Shown here: piece by piece, positions 47,625 through 55,721 of the stretch
How the letters are laid out: every line of letters starts with the position of its first letter
Position numbering within the stretch: position 1 is the first letter of the stretch
From: Myxococcales bacterium
Lineage (GTDB): Bacteria; Myxococcota; Polyangia; Nannocystales; Nannocystaceae
DNA: 64,000 nt
Assembly (NCBI GenBank): GCA_016793465.1
Contig: JAEUJW010000080.1
Span: 96,081-160,080, forward strand
Direction of reading: 5' to 3'
Translations under genes and position numbers: made by a program
Notes under the pieces: model-generated
What the model was told of the DNA's origin: nothing
Seen by the model: only the letters and a program-made list of their open reading frames with translations
The model's database searches: none

Positions 47625-49107
47625 ACAGCCCCTTGATCGCCACGCCGATGCCGGTCAGGCACATCTCGTCGCCGGTCGCCTCGCCGAGGCTCACGTCGAC
47701 CGGCTCGGTCAGCCCGAGCTCCGCCAGCATCTCGAGCACGCCCGGGTTCGACTTGGTGTTGTTGTACACGCAGCGCACCCGCACCTTGTCGCCCGCGCGC
47801 ACGCGGAAGCTGCCGGTGATCGGCGAGTCGAGCGCGTACGACCGCTGCCAATTGAAGTCCCAGCGCGGCGTGTGCAGCAGGCACGACTCTTCGCCGGTGT
47901 CGCGGTCCTCGACCCACACGCGCATGTCGACCCCGACCTTGTGCATATGGTTGAGCACCGTCCACACCCGCACGTCGACGATGTCCGGGAAGCTCATGCC
48001 CTGGTCGCCGACCACGTACTGGTACTCCTCGACGTGCTCGTCCTCGCCGGCCGGGATCAGCAGCGGCCCGTCCAGCGACTGCCCGACGCCCGGCGCCCCG
48101 ATCAGCGTGAAGAACGTCTGCCAGGTCGGCGGCGTGGTCTTCCAGCGCAGCGCCAGCCCGGTGCCCTTGTCCTCCTCCGCGCCCGCGCCGGTCGCGTGGT
48201 AGTGCACGTTGAGGATGAGGCGCGTGCCCGGCGGCAGCTCGGTGCCGACGTCGGCCGGCGACTCCATCGGCAGCCCGCCCGGCACCCACCCGCCGATCAG
48301 CTGCCCGCCGCCCACGCCCGAGCCGCCGCCGCAGTTGTGCTTGACCCCGCCGGCCCAGCTCGCCGACTCGCCGGCCGCGTCGACGTAGATCAGCACGTGG
48401 TGCACGATCCCCGGGTTGCCCGGCACCACCTGCACGCCGTCGAGGTACACCGACTCGGTGTTGCCCGGGTCGATGCTGAGGCAGTGGAAGAAGTCGGTCG
48501 TGTTGCCGACCTTCTCGATCGCCACCGTCGCCGGCGACAGCGCCGTCGTCGTCGGGTCGGCCAGGTCGAGCGACGGCGGCGCCGGCAGCGGCGCCGCCTT
48601 GGCCGGGTCGCCCTCCGGCGCGCCCGCGTCCGCCCAGCCCTGGAACAGCTGCTTCTCCGCGTCCGTCAGCCGCGCGTCGTGCTTGTACGGGAACACCGGG
48701 TCGCACTCCGCCGTCTCGAGCGCGTGCCACGGCGGCATCAGCCCGTCCATCACGTCGAACGCCATCAGCGCCGCGAACCCCTCGGTCTCCGCGTAGGTCG
48801 TCATCGCGAACGGCGCGATGCCCCCGGCGACGTGACACGACTGGCAGTGCTTCGTCACCAGCGGCGCGATGTCCTCGTGCCAGTTCGGCCGCACGTCCGC
48901 CGCCCCGCCCGTCGGGTCGTCGGTCGTCTCCTCCGCGCTCGCGCTCGACGTCGGCGGCGCGCCCGTCGAACCACCGCCCGTGTCCGCGCCCGTCGAACCG
49001 CCGCCCCCCGAGCTCCCGTCGCCCGCCGTGTCGTCGCTCTTCCCGCTGTCCCCGCACCCGGCGAGCAGCAGCGTCACACCCGTCAGGACCCCGCGAAGTG
49101 ATGCCAT
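47623..49107 (-). CDS. Copper type II ascorbate-dependent monooxygenase-like lipoprotein with a heme-binding motif
   Basis: 494 aa from the ATG at 49107. Lipobox LLLAGC, Gly/Ser/Thr spacer to 70, a cytochrome-like segment with CQSCH (CxxCH heme motif) and distal Met candidates, then a PHM-type copper domain pair: IVHHVLIY (two His), LILNVHYHAT, and NHMHKVGVDMRVW (His-x-His and Met). The ending CLTGIGVAI is typical. Family enzymes hydroxylate C-H bonds using copper, but no substrate is known for bacterial members. A paralogue is at 60633. Probably periplasmic or surface. Confidence 0.85.
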   Translation of the reverse strand: MASLRGVLTGVTLLLAGCGDSGKSDDTAGDGSSGGGGSTGADTGGGSTGAPPTSSASAEETTDDPTGGAADVRPNWHEDIAPLVTKHCQSCHVAGGIAPFAMTTYAETEGFAALMAFDVMDGLMPPWHALETAECDPVFPYKHDARLTDAEKQLFQGWADAGAPEGDPAKAAPLPAPPSLDLADPTTTALSPATVAIEKVGNTTDFFHCLSIDPGNTESVYLDGVQVVPGNPGIVHHVLIYVDAAGESASWAGGVKHNCGGGSGVGGGQLIGGWVPGGLPMESPADVGTELPPGTRLILNVHYHATGAGAEEDKGTGLALRWKTTPPTWQTFFTLIGAPGVGQSLDGPLLIPAGEDEHVEEYQYVVGDQGMSFPDIVDVRVWTVLNHMHKVGVDMRVWVEDRDTGEESCLLHTPRWDFNWQRSYALDSPITGSFRVRAGDKVRVRCVYNNTKSNPGVLEMLAELGLTEPVDVSLGEATGDEMCLTGIGVAIKGL

Positions 49108-49200
49108 GCTCGCAGCCTGCCACAGCCCGCCGCGCTTGTCGCCGCCCCGCGCGGCGCGTCCCCCGGGCCGCCGCGTGCGGCGGCCGCGTCGCCGCACGCG

Positions 49201-50061
49201 TCACCCGTCGCGCCGCCAGTACAGCCGCAGGCTCACATCCGCCGCGTACCGCGAGCCCGCCTCCGCGGCCCCGCCGAACAGGTCGCCGACCTGCGACGCG
49301 TACATCTGGACCGCCCGGGCCGCGCGCCCCCGCAGCTCCGCCGTGAGCCGGTGCGTCTGCTCCACGAGCGCCAGCCCCCGCGCCGGTGACGGCCGCCGCA
49401 GCGGCTCCGCCAGCGGCCGCAGGCACGCCTCCCGCTCGCGCTCCGGCACATACGCGCGCACGTACGCCGCCGCCCGCGCGCTCGCCATGAACGCCGCGAC
49501 CAGCGCGTCCCCCTCCTCGCGCTCCACGACCTCGCTCCGCTGCCTCTCCGCCGCCTCCGCCTCGACCCGCGCCCCCAGCCGCGCCAGCCGAGCCCGCACC
49601 GCGTGGCGCACGTCCGCGTAGGGCCGATCCGCATAGAACCCCACGCGCCCCGCCAACCTCGCCTGCGCCGCGTGGACGATCCGGTGATCGACGTGCTCCC
49701 CGACCCCCAGCGGCAGCAGGGCCGTATCGGCCGCCAGCTCGCCGACCCGCGCCACGATCGCCGCGATCACCCGCCCCGCGTCCGCGTCGTCGTCCTCCAG
49801 CGCCGCCAGGATCAGCCCGCGGAAGCTCCGCTCCGCTCCGCGGCGAAACGGCGCGTCCGCGACCCCCAGGTGCACCGCCGCCGCCCCCAGCGACGTCACC
49901 GCCGCCACGTCCTCCGCCCGCCGCTCCGCGTAGCTCGCGTCGCCCTCGCTGCACACCGTCAGCACCACCACATCGTCCCCCGCTAGCGCGCGCGCGGCGA
50001 TCCAGCCGCCCAGCGACAGCACCCCGTCGTCGAGGTGCGGCGACACGATCACCACCCGCAC
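49201..50061 (-). CDS. PIG-L-family deacetylase
   Basis: 286 aa, GTG start. N-terminal zinc motif PHLDD (res 8-12) and the third His in GVGEHVDHRIVHAAQ near 122. PIG-L enzymes remove N-acetyl groups from N-acetylglucosamine-type sugars or small thiol conjugates. Here the substrate cannot be fixed. The C-terminal 110 residues are Arg/Ala-rich and helical. It stands alone on this strand after the Cu monooxygenase gene. Confidence 0.85.
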   Translation of the reverse strand: MRVVIVSPHLDDGVLSLGGWIAARALAGDDVVVLTVCSEGDASYAERRAEDVAAVTSLGAAAVHLGVADAPFRRGAERSFRGLILAALEDDDADAGRVIAAIVARVGELAADTALLPLGVGEHVDHRIVHAAQARLAGRVGFYADRPYADVRHAVRARLARLGARVEAEAAERQRSEVVEREEGDALVAAFMASARAAAYVRAYVPEREREACLRPLAEPLRRPSPARGLALVEQTHRLTAELRGRAARAVQMYASQVGDLFGGAAEAGSRYAADVSLRLYWRRDG

Positions 50062-50109
50062 GGCCCGGCCTCCGCGTCGCTCGCCCGCATCCGTGGCACC
50101 ATCCTTATC

Positions 50110-50230
50110 AGGCGCGGTCTCCCGTGCGCGAGCGCAGACGGGCCCCGTTCAGGCCGTGCGCGCGGACTTCCCACACACGGCGCACGGCCGGCCTCTCGCG
50201 CCGGGTGACTCCGCGGCAGCACGCGCATCG
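50110..50230 (-). mobile_element. Degraded 3' end of a group II intron
   Basis: The segment CCCCGTTCAGGCCGTGCGCG, followed by GGACTTCCCACACACGGC and GGCCTCTCGCGCCG, aligns base for base with domain V and the maturase 3' flank of the intact intron at about 35000-35070 (CCCCGTTCAAACCGTGCATG; TTTCCCGCACACGGC; GGTCTCTCGCGCCG). The catalytic AGC of domain V is replaced (CGC). No maturase sequence is left. The remnant sits between PIG-L and the small-peptide operon. Confidence 0.7.
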
Positions 50231-50316
50231 GCATCACGGCGCGGAGCGCCGCGATCCGGCCGCGGCGCCCCGGCGTACGTGATCGAAGCGCGCCGCGACC
50301 CGGCGCGGAGGACTCC

Positions 50317-50493
50317 ATGCACGACGCCTCGACCCGCCTGCCCCGCACGGCCCCCTCGAACCCGACCGCGAGCTCTCGCCTGACGCGGGCCAGCAGCGAC
50401 GAGCTCCCCGACCTGCCGACCTGCGTCCAGGTCGCCGGCGAGGGGGGCGGCTGCGAGTACGCGACGCTGATCTTCTTCGGGGTCGAGGGCTGA
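50317..50493 (+). CDS. Small peptide with two Cys, possible ribosomal-peptide precursor
   Basis: 58 aa from the ATG at 50317 with a strong Shine-Dalgarno (GCGGAGGACTCC before the ATG). Residues 1-35 are Ser/Thr/Arg-rich and leader-like, ending SSDELPDLPT. The last 23 are CVQVAGEGGGCEYATLIFFG plus VEG: two Cys, a Gly cluster and a hydrophobic end. No signal peptide. The next gene starts 6 nt after the stop and another follows by a 1-nt overlap. This build (hydrophilic leader, compact Cys/Gly core, downstream possible modifying oxygenase) suggests a RiPP precursor, but no known class was recognised. Confidence 0.6.
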   Translation: MHDASTRLPRTAPSNPTASSRLTRASSDELPDLPTCVQVAGEGGGCEYATLIFFGVEG

Positions 50494-50499
50494 CGGGCC

Positions 50500-51402
50500 G
50501 TGCCGGCGAGGGCTGACGACCGCGACCGGGACGGCGTCTGGAGCCGCGCGGACCACCTCGGGTTCGCGCCTCCCGGGTGGTCCGAGCTGCTCGGGCTGGC
50601 GACGACCCTCGCCGGCGGGGGACGCGACGCCGCCACGATCGACGCGCACGTCGCCGAGGTCCGGCGCACGGACCCGATCGCGGCCTTGCTGCGGCGGGAG
50701 CTGGCGGCGATCGTCGAGACCCGCGGGACCGAGGCGCCGCGGGTCGAGCGCGGCGCCGTCGTGCTGCTCGACGGGCCGCACGTGCGCGCGGTGGTGCGGC
50801 GCCGCGAGCCGCCCGGCGCCCACGAAGCGGCCGCACAGCTCGGCGACGTGGCCACGACCCTGTTCGTGCCGATCACCACGAACGCCTGGACGGTCTCGAC
50901 ACGGCGCACCGCGGCGCGGGTGACGGTCGATCGCTTCACGCCCGGGCTCGCGCTCGGACCGCCCGAGCTCGTCGAGGATCCGCCCTGGCACCTCGCCGCC
51001 CTCGCGGACGAGCCCGGCGCGCCGTCGACGAGGCTCGCCGTCACGACCATCGCGGTCGCGCGGCCCGGATGGTTCCTCGAGCTGTCACGCCGGCCGACCC
51101 TGCCCTACGCGTGGCGCTTCGAACAGGGCCGCGCGGTCGCCCTGGCGCACGCCGACCTGCGGACGTCGCGGCTCGCCCTGGTGCTGGATTGGTTGCGACG
51201 CGCGGCGCTCCCCGCCGCGGAGCCGGCGTTCCGCGCCCTGCTCGACGACCCGCACTTCGACCTGCGCTGGAAGTCGATGCAGGGGCTCGCGCGCCTCGGT
51301 GCCCCTGACGTCGATCGATGCCTCGAGGCGCTCGCACGGGACCCGCACCCCGAGGTCGCGGAGGCCGCGCGACGGGCGTCGGCGGGACGGCGGCCGGGCT
51401 GA
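50500..51402 (+). CDS. Unknown protein with C-terminal HEAT-like repeats
   Basis: 300 aa, GTG start 6 nt after the peptide gene. Residues 60-225 form an unrecognised domain with beta-rich stretches (TLFVPITTNAWTVST, LAVTTIAVARPGWFLELS) that could be a degenerate cupin. Residues 225-295 are HEAT-like (DDPHFDLRWKSMQGLARLG, DPHPEVAEAARRA). The stop overlaps the next start (TGATG). Its overall plan (variable domain plus HEAT tail) parallels the next gene, so the two may be distant paralogues or partners. Confidence 0.7.
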   Translation: MPARADDRDRDGVWSRADHLGFAPPGWSELLGLATTLAGGGRDAATIDAHVAEVRRTDPIAALLRRELAAIVETRGTEAPRVERGAVVLLDGPHVRAVVRRREPPGAHEAAAQLGDVATTLFVPITTNAWTVSTRRTAARVTVDRFTPGLALGPPELVEDPPWHLAALADEPGAPSTRLAVTTIAVARPGWFLELSRRPTLPYAWRFEQGRAVALAHADLRTSRLALVLDWLRRAALPAAEPAFRALLDDPHFDLRWKSMQGLARLGAPDVDRCLEALARDPHPEVAEAARRASAGRRPG

Positions 51403-52208
51403 TGCGCCACCTGCCGGCGGGGTCGCAGGCGCCGGCGGAGCCGCTCGCGCTCGACGAGTTCGAGCGCGAGCTCGCCGGGGTCGACCTGACCTCCGCGGAC
51501 GCGCTGTGGGCCGCGCGTGACCTGCTGCGCCGGCTGGGGGCCGACCCGGGTCGGCTCGCGGCGACCCTCGCGCGCGAGGTCGCAGACGACCCCCGCGGGT
51601 TCCAGCGGCACAACCGCTACGAGGCCCACACGCTGATCCTCGCCGCGCGCGAGCGCTACCTCCTGCGCGTCAACTTGTGGGTGCCGCTCGGCGGCGCGTT
51701 CGTCGGCGACGCCAGCGACTTCAGCTACGGGGTCGCCCACAACCACAACTTCCACCTGCTGACGCTCGGCCTGTCCGGCGAGGGCTACGAGACCGACCTC
51801 TTCGAGCTCGCCGAGGCGGCCGAGCTGCTCGCGCCGGAGCAGCGGGTGACGCTCGCGCCGCGGGGGCGCGCGCGCCTCGGCGCCGGCGACGTCATGCTCT
51901 ACGAGGCGTACCGCGACGTCCACGTCCAGCACCCGTCGCGCGAGCTCTCGGCGTCGCTCAACCTGATGACCGTGCCCGCGGTCGAGCACCTGCCGCAGCA
52001 CATCTTCGACATCGAGCGGCGGGTCGTCGCCAGCACGATCGAGGCCTCGCCCGACGGGCGCCACCACCTCGCGCGCGCGGCCCTCGACCTGCTCTCCCGC
52101 GAGGAGGGCGAGGCGGCCCTGCGCGCCCTCGCGGCCGACGACCCGTCGCCGCGCGTCCGCGCCGCCGCCCGACGCGCCCTGAACTCGACGTCGTCGCCGC
52201 GGTCGTGA
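51402..52208 (+). CDS. Cupin-like putative oxygenase with HEAT tail
   Basis: 268 aa from the ATG at 51402. The central domain looks like a cupin: LRVNLWVPLGGAF, GVAHNHNFHLLTLGLSGEG (His-x-His...His, motif 1) and GAGDVMLYEAYRDVHVQHP (motif 2 with a further His). Fe(II) binding and oxygenase activity are therefore plausible. The final 60 residues are HEAT-like (ALAADDPSPRVRAAARRAL). Co-translated with the two genes upstream. No close named family recognised. Confidence 0.7.
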   Translation: MRHLPAGSQAPAEPLALDEFERELAGVDLTSADALWAARDLLRRLGADPGRLAATLAREVADDPRGFQRHNRYEAHTLILAARERYLLRVNLWVPLGGAFVGDASDFSYGVAHNHNFHLLTLGLSGEGYETDLFELAEAAELLAPEQRVTLAPRGRARLGAGDVMLYEAYRDVHVQHPSRELSASLNLMTVPAVEHLPQHIFDIERRVVASTIEASPDGRHHLARAALDLLSREEGEAALRALAADDPSPRVRAAARRALNSTSSPRS

Positions 52209-52352
52209 GCGGCGCCGCGGCGATCACACGCCCGGCGAGGGGGCCACGTCGTTCACCCGGCCCCCGCGTCGCACGCCACCACACCGCAGGACCGGCACAG
52301 TTTCGATCCTCCCCCGCGACTGTGCACCTCGACCACCCGCTACATTTTTAAT

Positions 52353-52775
52353 ATGCCCACCCTGTCCGGCCGCTGTCACTGCGGCAACCTCTCGGTCGAC
52401 CTCCGCAGCGCCCGCGAGCCCGCCGACCTCGGCGCGCGCGCGTGCATGTGCACCTTCTGCCGCGGCCGCCGCCTGCGCTGGACCTCCGACCCCGCGGGCA
52501 GCGTCACCATCACCGCCAGACACCCCGCCGACCTCTCGCGCTACCGCTTCGCCACCGCCACCGCCGACTTCGTGTTCTGCCGCCGCTGCGGCCAGTTCGC
52601 CGCCGCCATGACCGACGACCCCGAGCCGCGCGCCGTCGTCAACGTCGACCTGCTCGACGCCGCCGCCGACTTCCCCGACGCCGGCCACCGCGACTTCGAC
52701 GGCGAGGACCCCGAGGCCCGCCGCACCCGTCGCGCCCGCAACTGGACCCCCGCCCGCCTGCACCTCGGCGAGTGA
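52353..52775 (+). CDS. GFA/CENP-V-type zinc protein
   Basis: 140 aa. Zinc-binding pattern of the glutathione-dependent formaldehyde-activating enzyme family: GRCHCGNLSVDL, CMCTFCRGR and VFCRRCGQFAAAM. The family name does not imply formaldehyde activity; most members are uncharacterised. The ATG is preceded by an unusual AT run (52344-52354). Independent promoter likely. Confidence 0.85.
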   Translation: MPTLSGRCHCGNLSVDLRSAREPADLGARACMCTFCRGRRLRWTSDPAGSVTITARHPADLSRYRFATATADFVFCRRCGQFAAAMTDDPEPRAVVNVDLLDAAADFPDAGHRDFDGEDPEARRTRRARNWTPARLHLGE

Positions 52776-52843
52776 CCCCGCCGCCCCAGTCGCCGACCCG
52801 CCGCGCCTCGACGGCCGCGCTCGCCGCTCACGATCTCGACCGC

Positions 52844-53572
52844 TCACGCCCCGCGGATCACCGCCCCGCCGACCCCGAACCCGAGCGTCAGCACCAGCGT
52901 CGTGTCGGCGACGCCGTCCGCCGCCACGCCGATCGCCGCCAGCTCCGCGTCGTTGACGAGCCACGTCGGCACCCGCTCGAGCCCCGCCGCCGCCAGCACC
53001 TCCTCGACGATCGCATCGCCCGCGCGCCACGGATACGAGCACGTGCCCAGCGCCCCGTCGTCGCCGATCTCGCACGGCAGCGCCAGCACGATCGCCTCCG
53101 GCTCGCACTCCGTCGCCGCCTCGCGCAGCCCCGTCGCCACGAACTCGACGAGCGCCGCCCGCCCCGCGCCCTCGACCGGCCGCATGCTCACCGGAATTTT
53201 TGATAAGTCGCGCACATACACCCATTCACGCGCCCCGCTCACCTTCAGCCGGCTCTGCCCGAGGTCCGCCACCAGCCCGCGCCGCCCCGCGAGGATCGCC
53301 AGCCCGCCGCGCACGCCGCACCGCTCCGGCTCCGCCGCCACCACCGCCGGCACGGTCGAGCGCCACTGCACCGCTCCGGCAGCCCCGCCGGCCAGCACCA
53401 CCCGGCGGAGCTGCCGGCACACCTCCGGGAACCGCGGGCACGACTCGCTCACAGCCTCCCCCGACATCAACAGCTCGACCGCCCGCCCGAGCGCCGCCCC
53501 GAACCCGGCCCCGCGATCGACGTCGTACAGCGCCACGCCGTCGACCAGCAGGTCCCACACCTCGATCGGCAC
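52844..53572 (-). CDS. ROK/ASKHA-type sugar kinase-like protein, apparently circularly permuted
   Basis: 242 aa from a GTG that overlaps the glycosyltransferase stop (TAGTG). Residues 100-242 match the N-terminal half of ROK proteins: phosphate-1 GLVADLGQSRLKVSG, IVLALPCEIGDDGALG, WLVNDAELAAIGVAADG and phosphate-2 VLTLGFGVGGAVIRGA, after which the protein ends. Residues 55-97 (RRVVLAGGAAGA, CGVRGGLAILAG) match the usual C-terminal end (IVLGGG...GAALLA) but come first. The catalytic HxxGH/CGxxGC zinc part is not seen. Last gene of the six-gene operon; activity on a sugar or glycoside made by the operon is a guess. Confidence 0.65.
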   Translation of the reverse strand: MPIEVWDLLVDGVALYDVDRGAGFGAALGRAVELLMSGEAVSESCPRFPEVCRQLRRVVLAGGAAGAVQWRSTVPAVVAAEPERCGVRGGLAILAGRRGLVADLGQSRLKVSGAREWVYVRDLSKIPVSMRPVEGAGRAALVEFVATGLREAATECEPEAIVLALPCEIGDDGALGTCSYPWRAGDAIVEEVLAAAGLERVPTWLVNDAELAAIGVAADGVADTTLVLTLGFGVGGAVIRGA

Positions 53573-54549
53573 TACCCGCGGGTCTCGGTGGCGAGCGAGC
53601 ACTTCGTCTCCACGATCGGCGGCCACGCCGGGCAGCGCGTGCGCGCCAGCCGTTGATAATAAAACCTCTCCAGCCGGTACCCCGTCATGCACGCCAGCAG
53701 CGCCGCGTGAAACTGCAGGTACGCGAGCCACCACCCCAGCGGCGCCCCCTCCAGCCGGTCCGCCCGCCGCTCCCCGTAGCGCGCGTGGGCCCAGTCGAGC
53801 TCGGGGAACAGCGCGCTCACCCGCTCGACCTCCATGCGCATGCGCCGATAATAGCGATACATCCCCGTCAACGTCTCGAGCGCCCGATACTCCACGCACC
53901 CCGCGCGCGTCTCCACCAGCGCCTCCGGCCCGTCCTCCGCCACGATCCGCCGCGACAGATAGATGTCGTCGATCCGCATGCCCGCCGCATAATCATAGAA
54001 ATTGTCGACGGGCAGCCGCGCCACCCGCCGCGCCAGCTCCGCCCGCGTCGGCACGCTCCACCCGCGGATCGCAAAACACTTGCCGTTGAACCACGTCCGC
54101 TGCGACGAGAACCCGCGCTCGCGGTTGTACACGTGCAGCGCCCGCGCCAGCCAGCCCCGCCGCAGCGGCGGCAGCGGCACCCGCGGCGGACACGCCACCC
54201 GCACCTCGGGCCGCGCCAGCATCGCCTCCGCCAGCGCCGCCAGCGTCGGCGGCGTCACCAGCACGTCCGCGTCCATGAACACCACGAACGACTCCCCCAG
54301 CCCCTCGGCTGTCCAAAAGGCCAGGCCCGCCCGCTGCGCCTCGACCTTCCCGCCCGACGACCGCAGCACCCGCGCCCCGCGCCCGCGCGCGACCTCCTCC
54401 GTCCGGTCGGTGCAATCGTCGGCCACCACCAGCACATCGAACTCGAACCCGCGCCCGCGCCCCCACGCGACCGACCTGTACAGGGCGTCGAGGCAGGCCC
54501 CGAGGCTCGCCTCCTCGTTCTTCGCCGCGATCGTCACCGGGACCCTCAC
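53572..54549 (-). CDS. Family 2 glycosyltransferase
   Basis: 325 aa, GTG start overlapping the upstream stop (GTGA). GT-A fold: VTIAAKNEEASLGACLDALY, VLVVADDCTDRT, and the DxD-type metal site FMDADVLV, with an acceptor region WFNGKCFAIRG and IDDIYLSRRIV. C-terminal membrane-associated segment (WWLAYLQFHAALLACMTGY). Transfers a nucleotide-activated sugar; donor and acceptor unknown. A 16-bp palindrome copy (54309-54324) lies in frame within it. Confidence 0.85.
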   Translation of the reverse strand: MRVPVTIAAKNEEASLGACLDALYRSVAWGRGRGFEFDVLVVADDCTDRTEEVARGRGARVLRSSGGKVEAQRAGLAFWTAEGLGESFVVFMDADVLVTPPTLAALAEAMLARPEVRVACPPRVPLPPLRRGWLARALHVYNRERGFSSQRTWFNGKCFAIRGWSVPTRAELARRVARLPVDNFYDYAAGMRIDDIYLSRRIVAEDGPEALVETRAGCVEYRALETLTGMYRYYRRMRMEVERVSALFPELDWAHARYGERRADRLEGAPLGWWLAYLQFHAALLACMTGYRLERFYYQRLARTRCPAWPPIVETKCSLATETRG

Positions 54550-55721
54550 CCGCGCACCCCGAGCCCCTCGATCGCCTCCGCGACCCGCGGCGCCCCGCCG
54601 GCCGCGTGATAGCTCGCGGCGATCCTGCGCGCGGCGGCCCGCTCCGCCCCGTCCGCGCACAGCCTCGCCAGCCCCGCGCGCACCTCCGCCGCCGACGCCG
54701 TCGCCAGATCGCAGACGACCCCGGCCCCGGCCCCGGCCACGAACCGGGCGTTGTGCGGCTGGTCGTTGCAGATCGGCGTCAGCATCAGCGGCACCCCCTG
54801 AGCCAGCGCCTCCATCACCGAGTTCGCCCCGCCGTGCGTGATCATCACCCGCGCCCGCCGCAGCACCGCCAGCTGCGGCGCATATTTTAATATTTTGACG
54901 CTCACGCCCGGCGGCGGCCGCAGCTCGGTCGCCAGATCGCCGGCGGCGAGCACGAGCTGCCACGGCTGCCCGCGCGAACCCTCCATCACCGCCGCGAACA
55001 TCCGCGGCTGGTGCCAGATCTGGCTGCCGAGCGCCATGTACACCACCGGCCGATCATCCTCGATCGTGACATCCTCGGCCTCGTCCCCGCGCTCGTCCAG
55101 CGGCACCGATGCCCCCGCCAGCAGCACGTCGTCGGGCGCCTCGCCGACCAGCTCGCGCGTCGTGAACGCCACATTTAACCAGGGCGACAGGCAGTCGCTG
55201 ACGCGGAACCTCGCGCCGGCCACGCCGAAGCGCGCCAGCAGCTCCTCCCGCGGCAGCGCCGACGTCGTGGCGATCAGCTCGCTCGTCCACCCGTCCGGCA
55301 CCACCGGGTTGAGCGAGGTCGACACGCCCGCCCACGGGATCTGCCGCCGCTCCGCCACGATCGGCGCCGCGTAGGCCATCGGGTCGGCGACGATCACGTG
55401 CGGACGAAACGCCGCCGCCGCCGCCGTCAGCCGCTCCACCTCTCGCGGCACGCTCTCGACCAGCATCTCGCCGATCCACCGCCGCAGCCGCGCCGGGTCG
55501 TCGACCAGCGCCGCGAACGCGGCCCCGCGGTTGCCATCCGGCGGCGCCTGCGTCGCGCCCACGAACACCTCGTCGAAGCCCGCGCGCGCGAGCGGCCGCC
55601 GCAGGTCGCTCGGCGAGTAGAACCCGACCGCGTGCCCGCGCCGTCGCAGCTCCTGGGCCGGACCGATGAACGGGTGGACGTGGCCCTTCTCGGCCAGCAC
55701 GACGAACAGGACGCGCTTCAT
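54546..55721 (-). CDS. Macrolide/UGT-type glycosyltransferase (GT1)
   Basis: 391 aa from the ATG at 55721 (MKRVLFVVLAEKGHVHPFIG). GT-B fold with the His of GHVHPF in the acceptor site and the C-terminal donor-binding motif: VVYMALGSQIW, APQLAVLRRARVMITHGGAN, VPLMLTPICNDQPHNA. This type usually glycosylates natural products, lipids or polyketides. It overlaps asnB by ATGA and the GT2 gene by GTGA. Confidence 0.88.
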   Translation of the reverse strand: MKRVLFVVLAEKGHVHPFIGPAQELRRRGHAVGFYSPSDLRRPLARAGFDEVFVGATQAPPDGNRGAAFAALVDDPARLRRWIGEMLVESVPREVERLTAAAAAFRPHVIVADPMAYAAPIVAERRQIPWAGVSTSLNPVVPDGWTSELIATTSALPREELLARFGVAGARFRVSDCLSPWLNVAFTTRELVGEAPDDVLLAGASVPLDERGDEAEDVTIEDDRPVVYMALGSQIWHQPRMFAAVMEGSRGQPWQLVLAAGDLATELRPPPGVSVKILKYAPQLAVLRRARVMITHGGANSVMEALAQGVPLMLTPICNDQPHNARFVAGAGAGVVCDLATASAAEVRAGLARLCADGAERAAARRIAASYHAAGGAPRVAEAIEGLGVRG

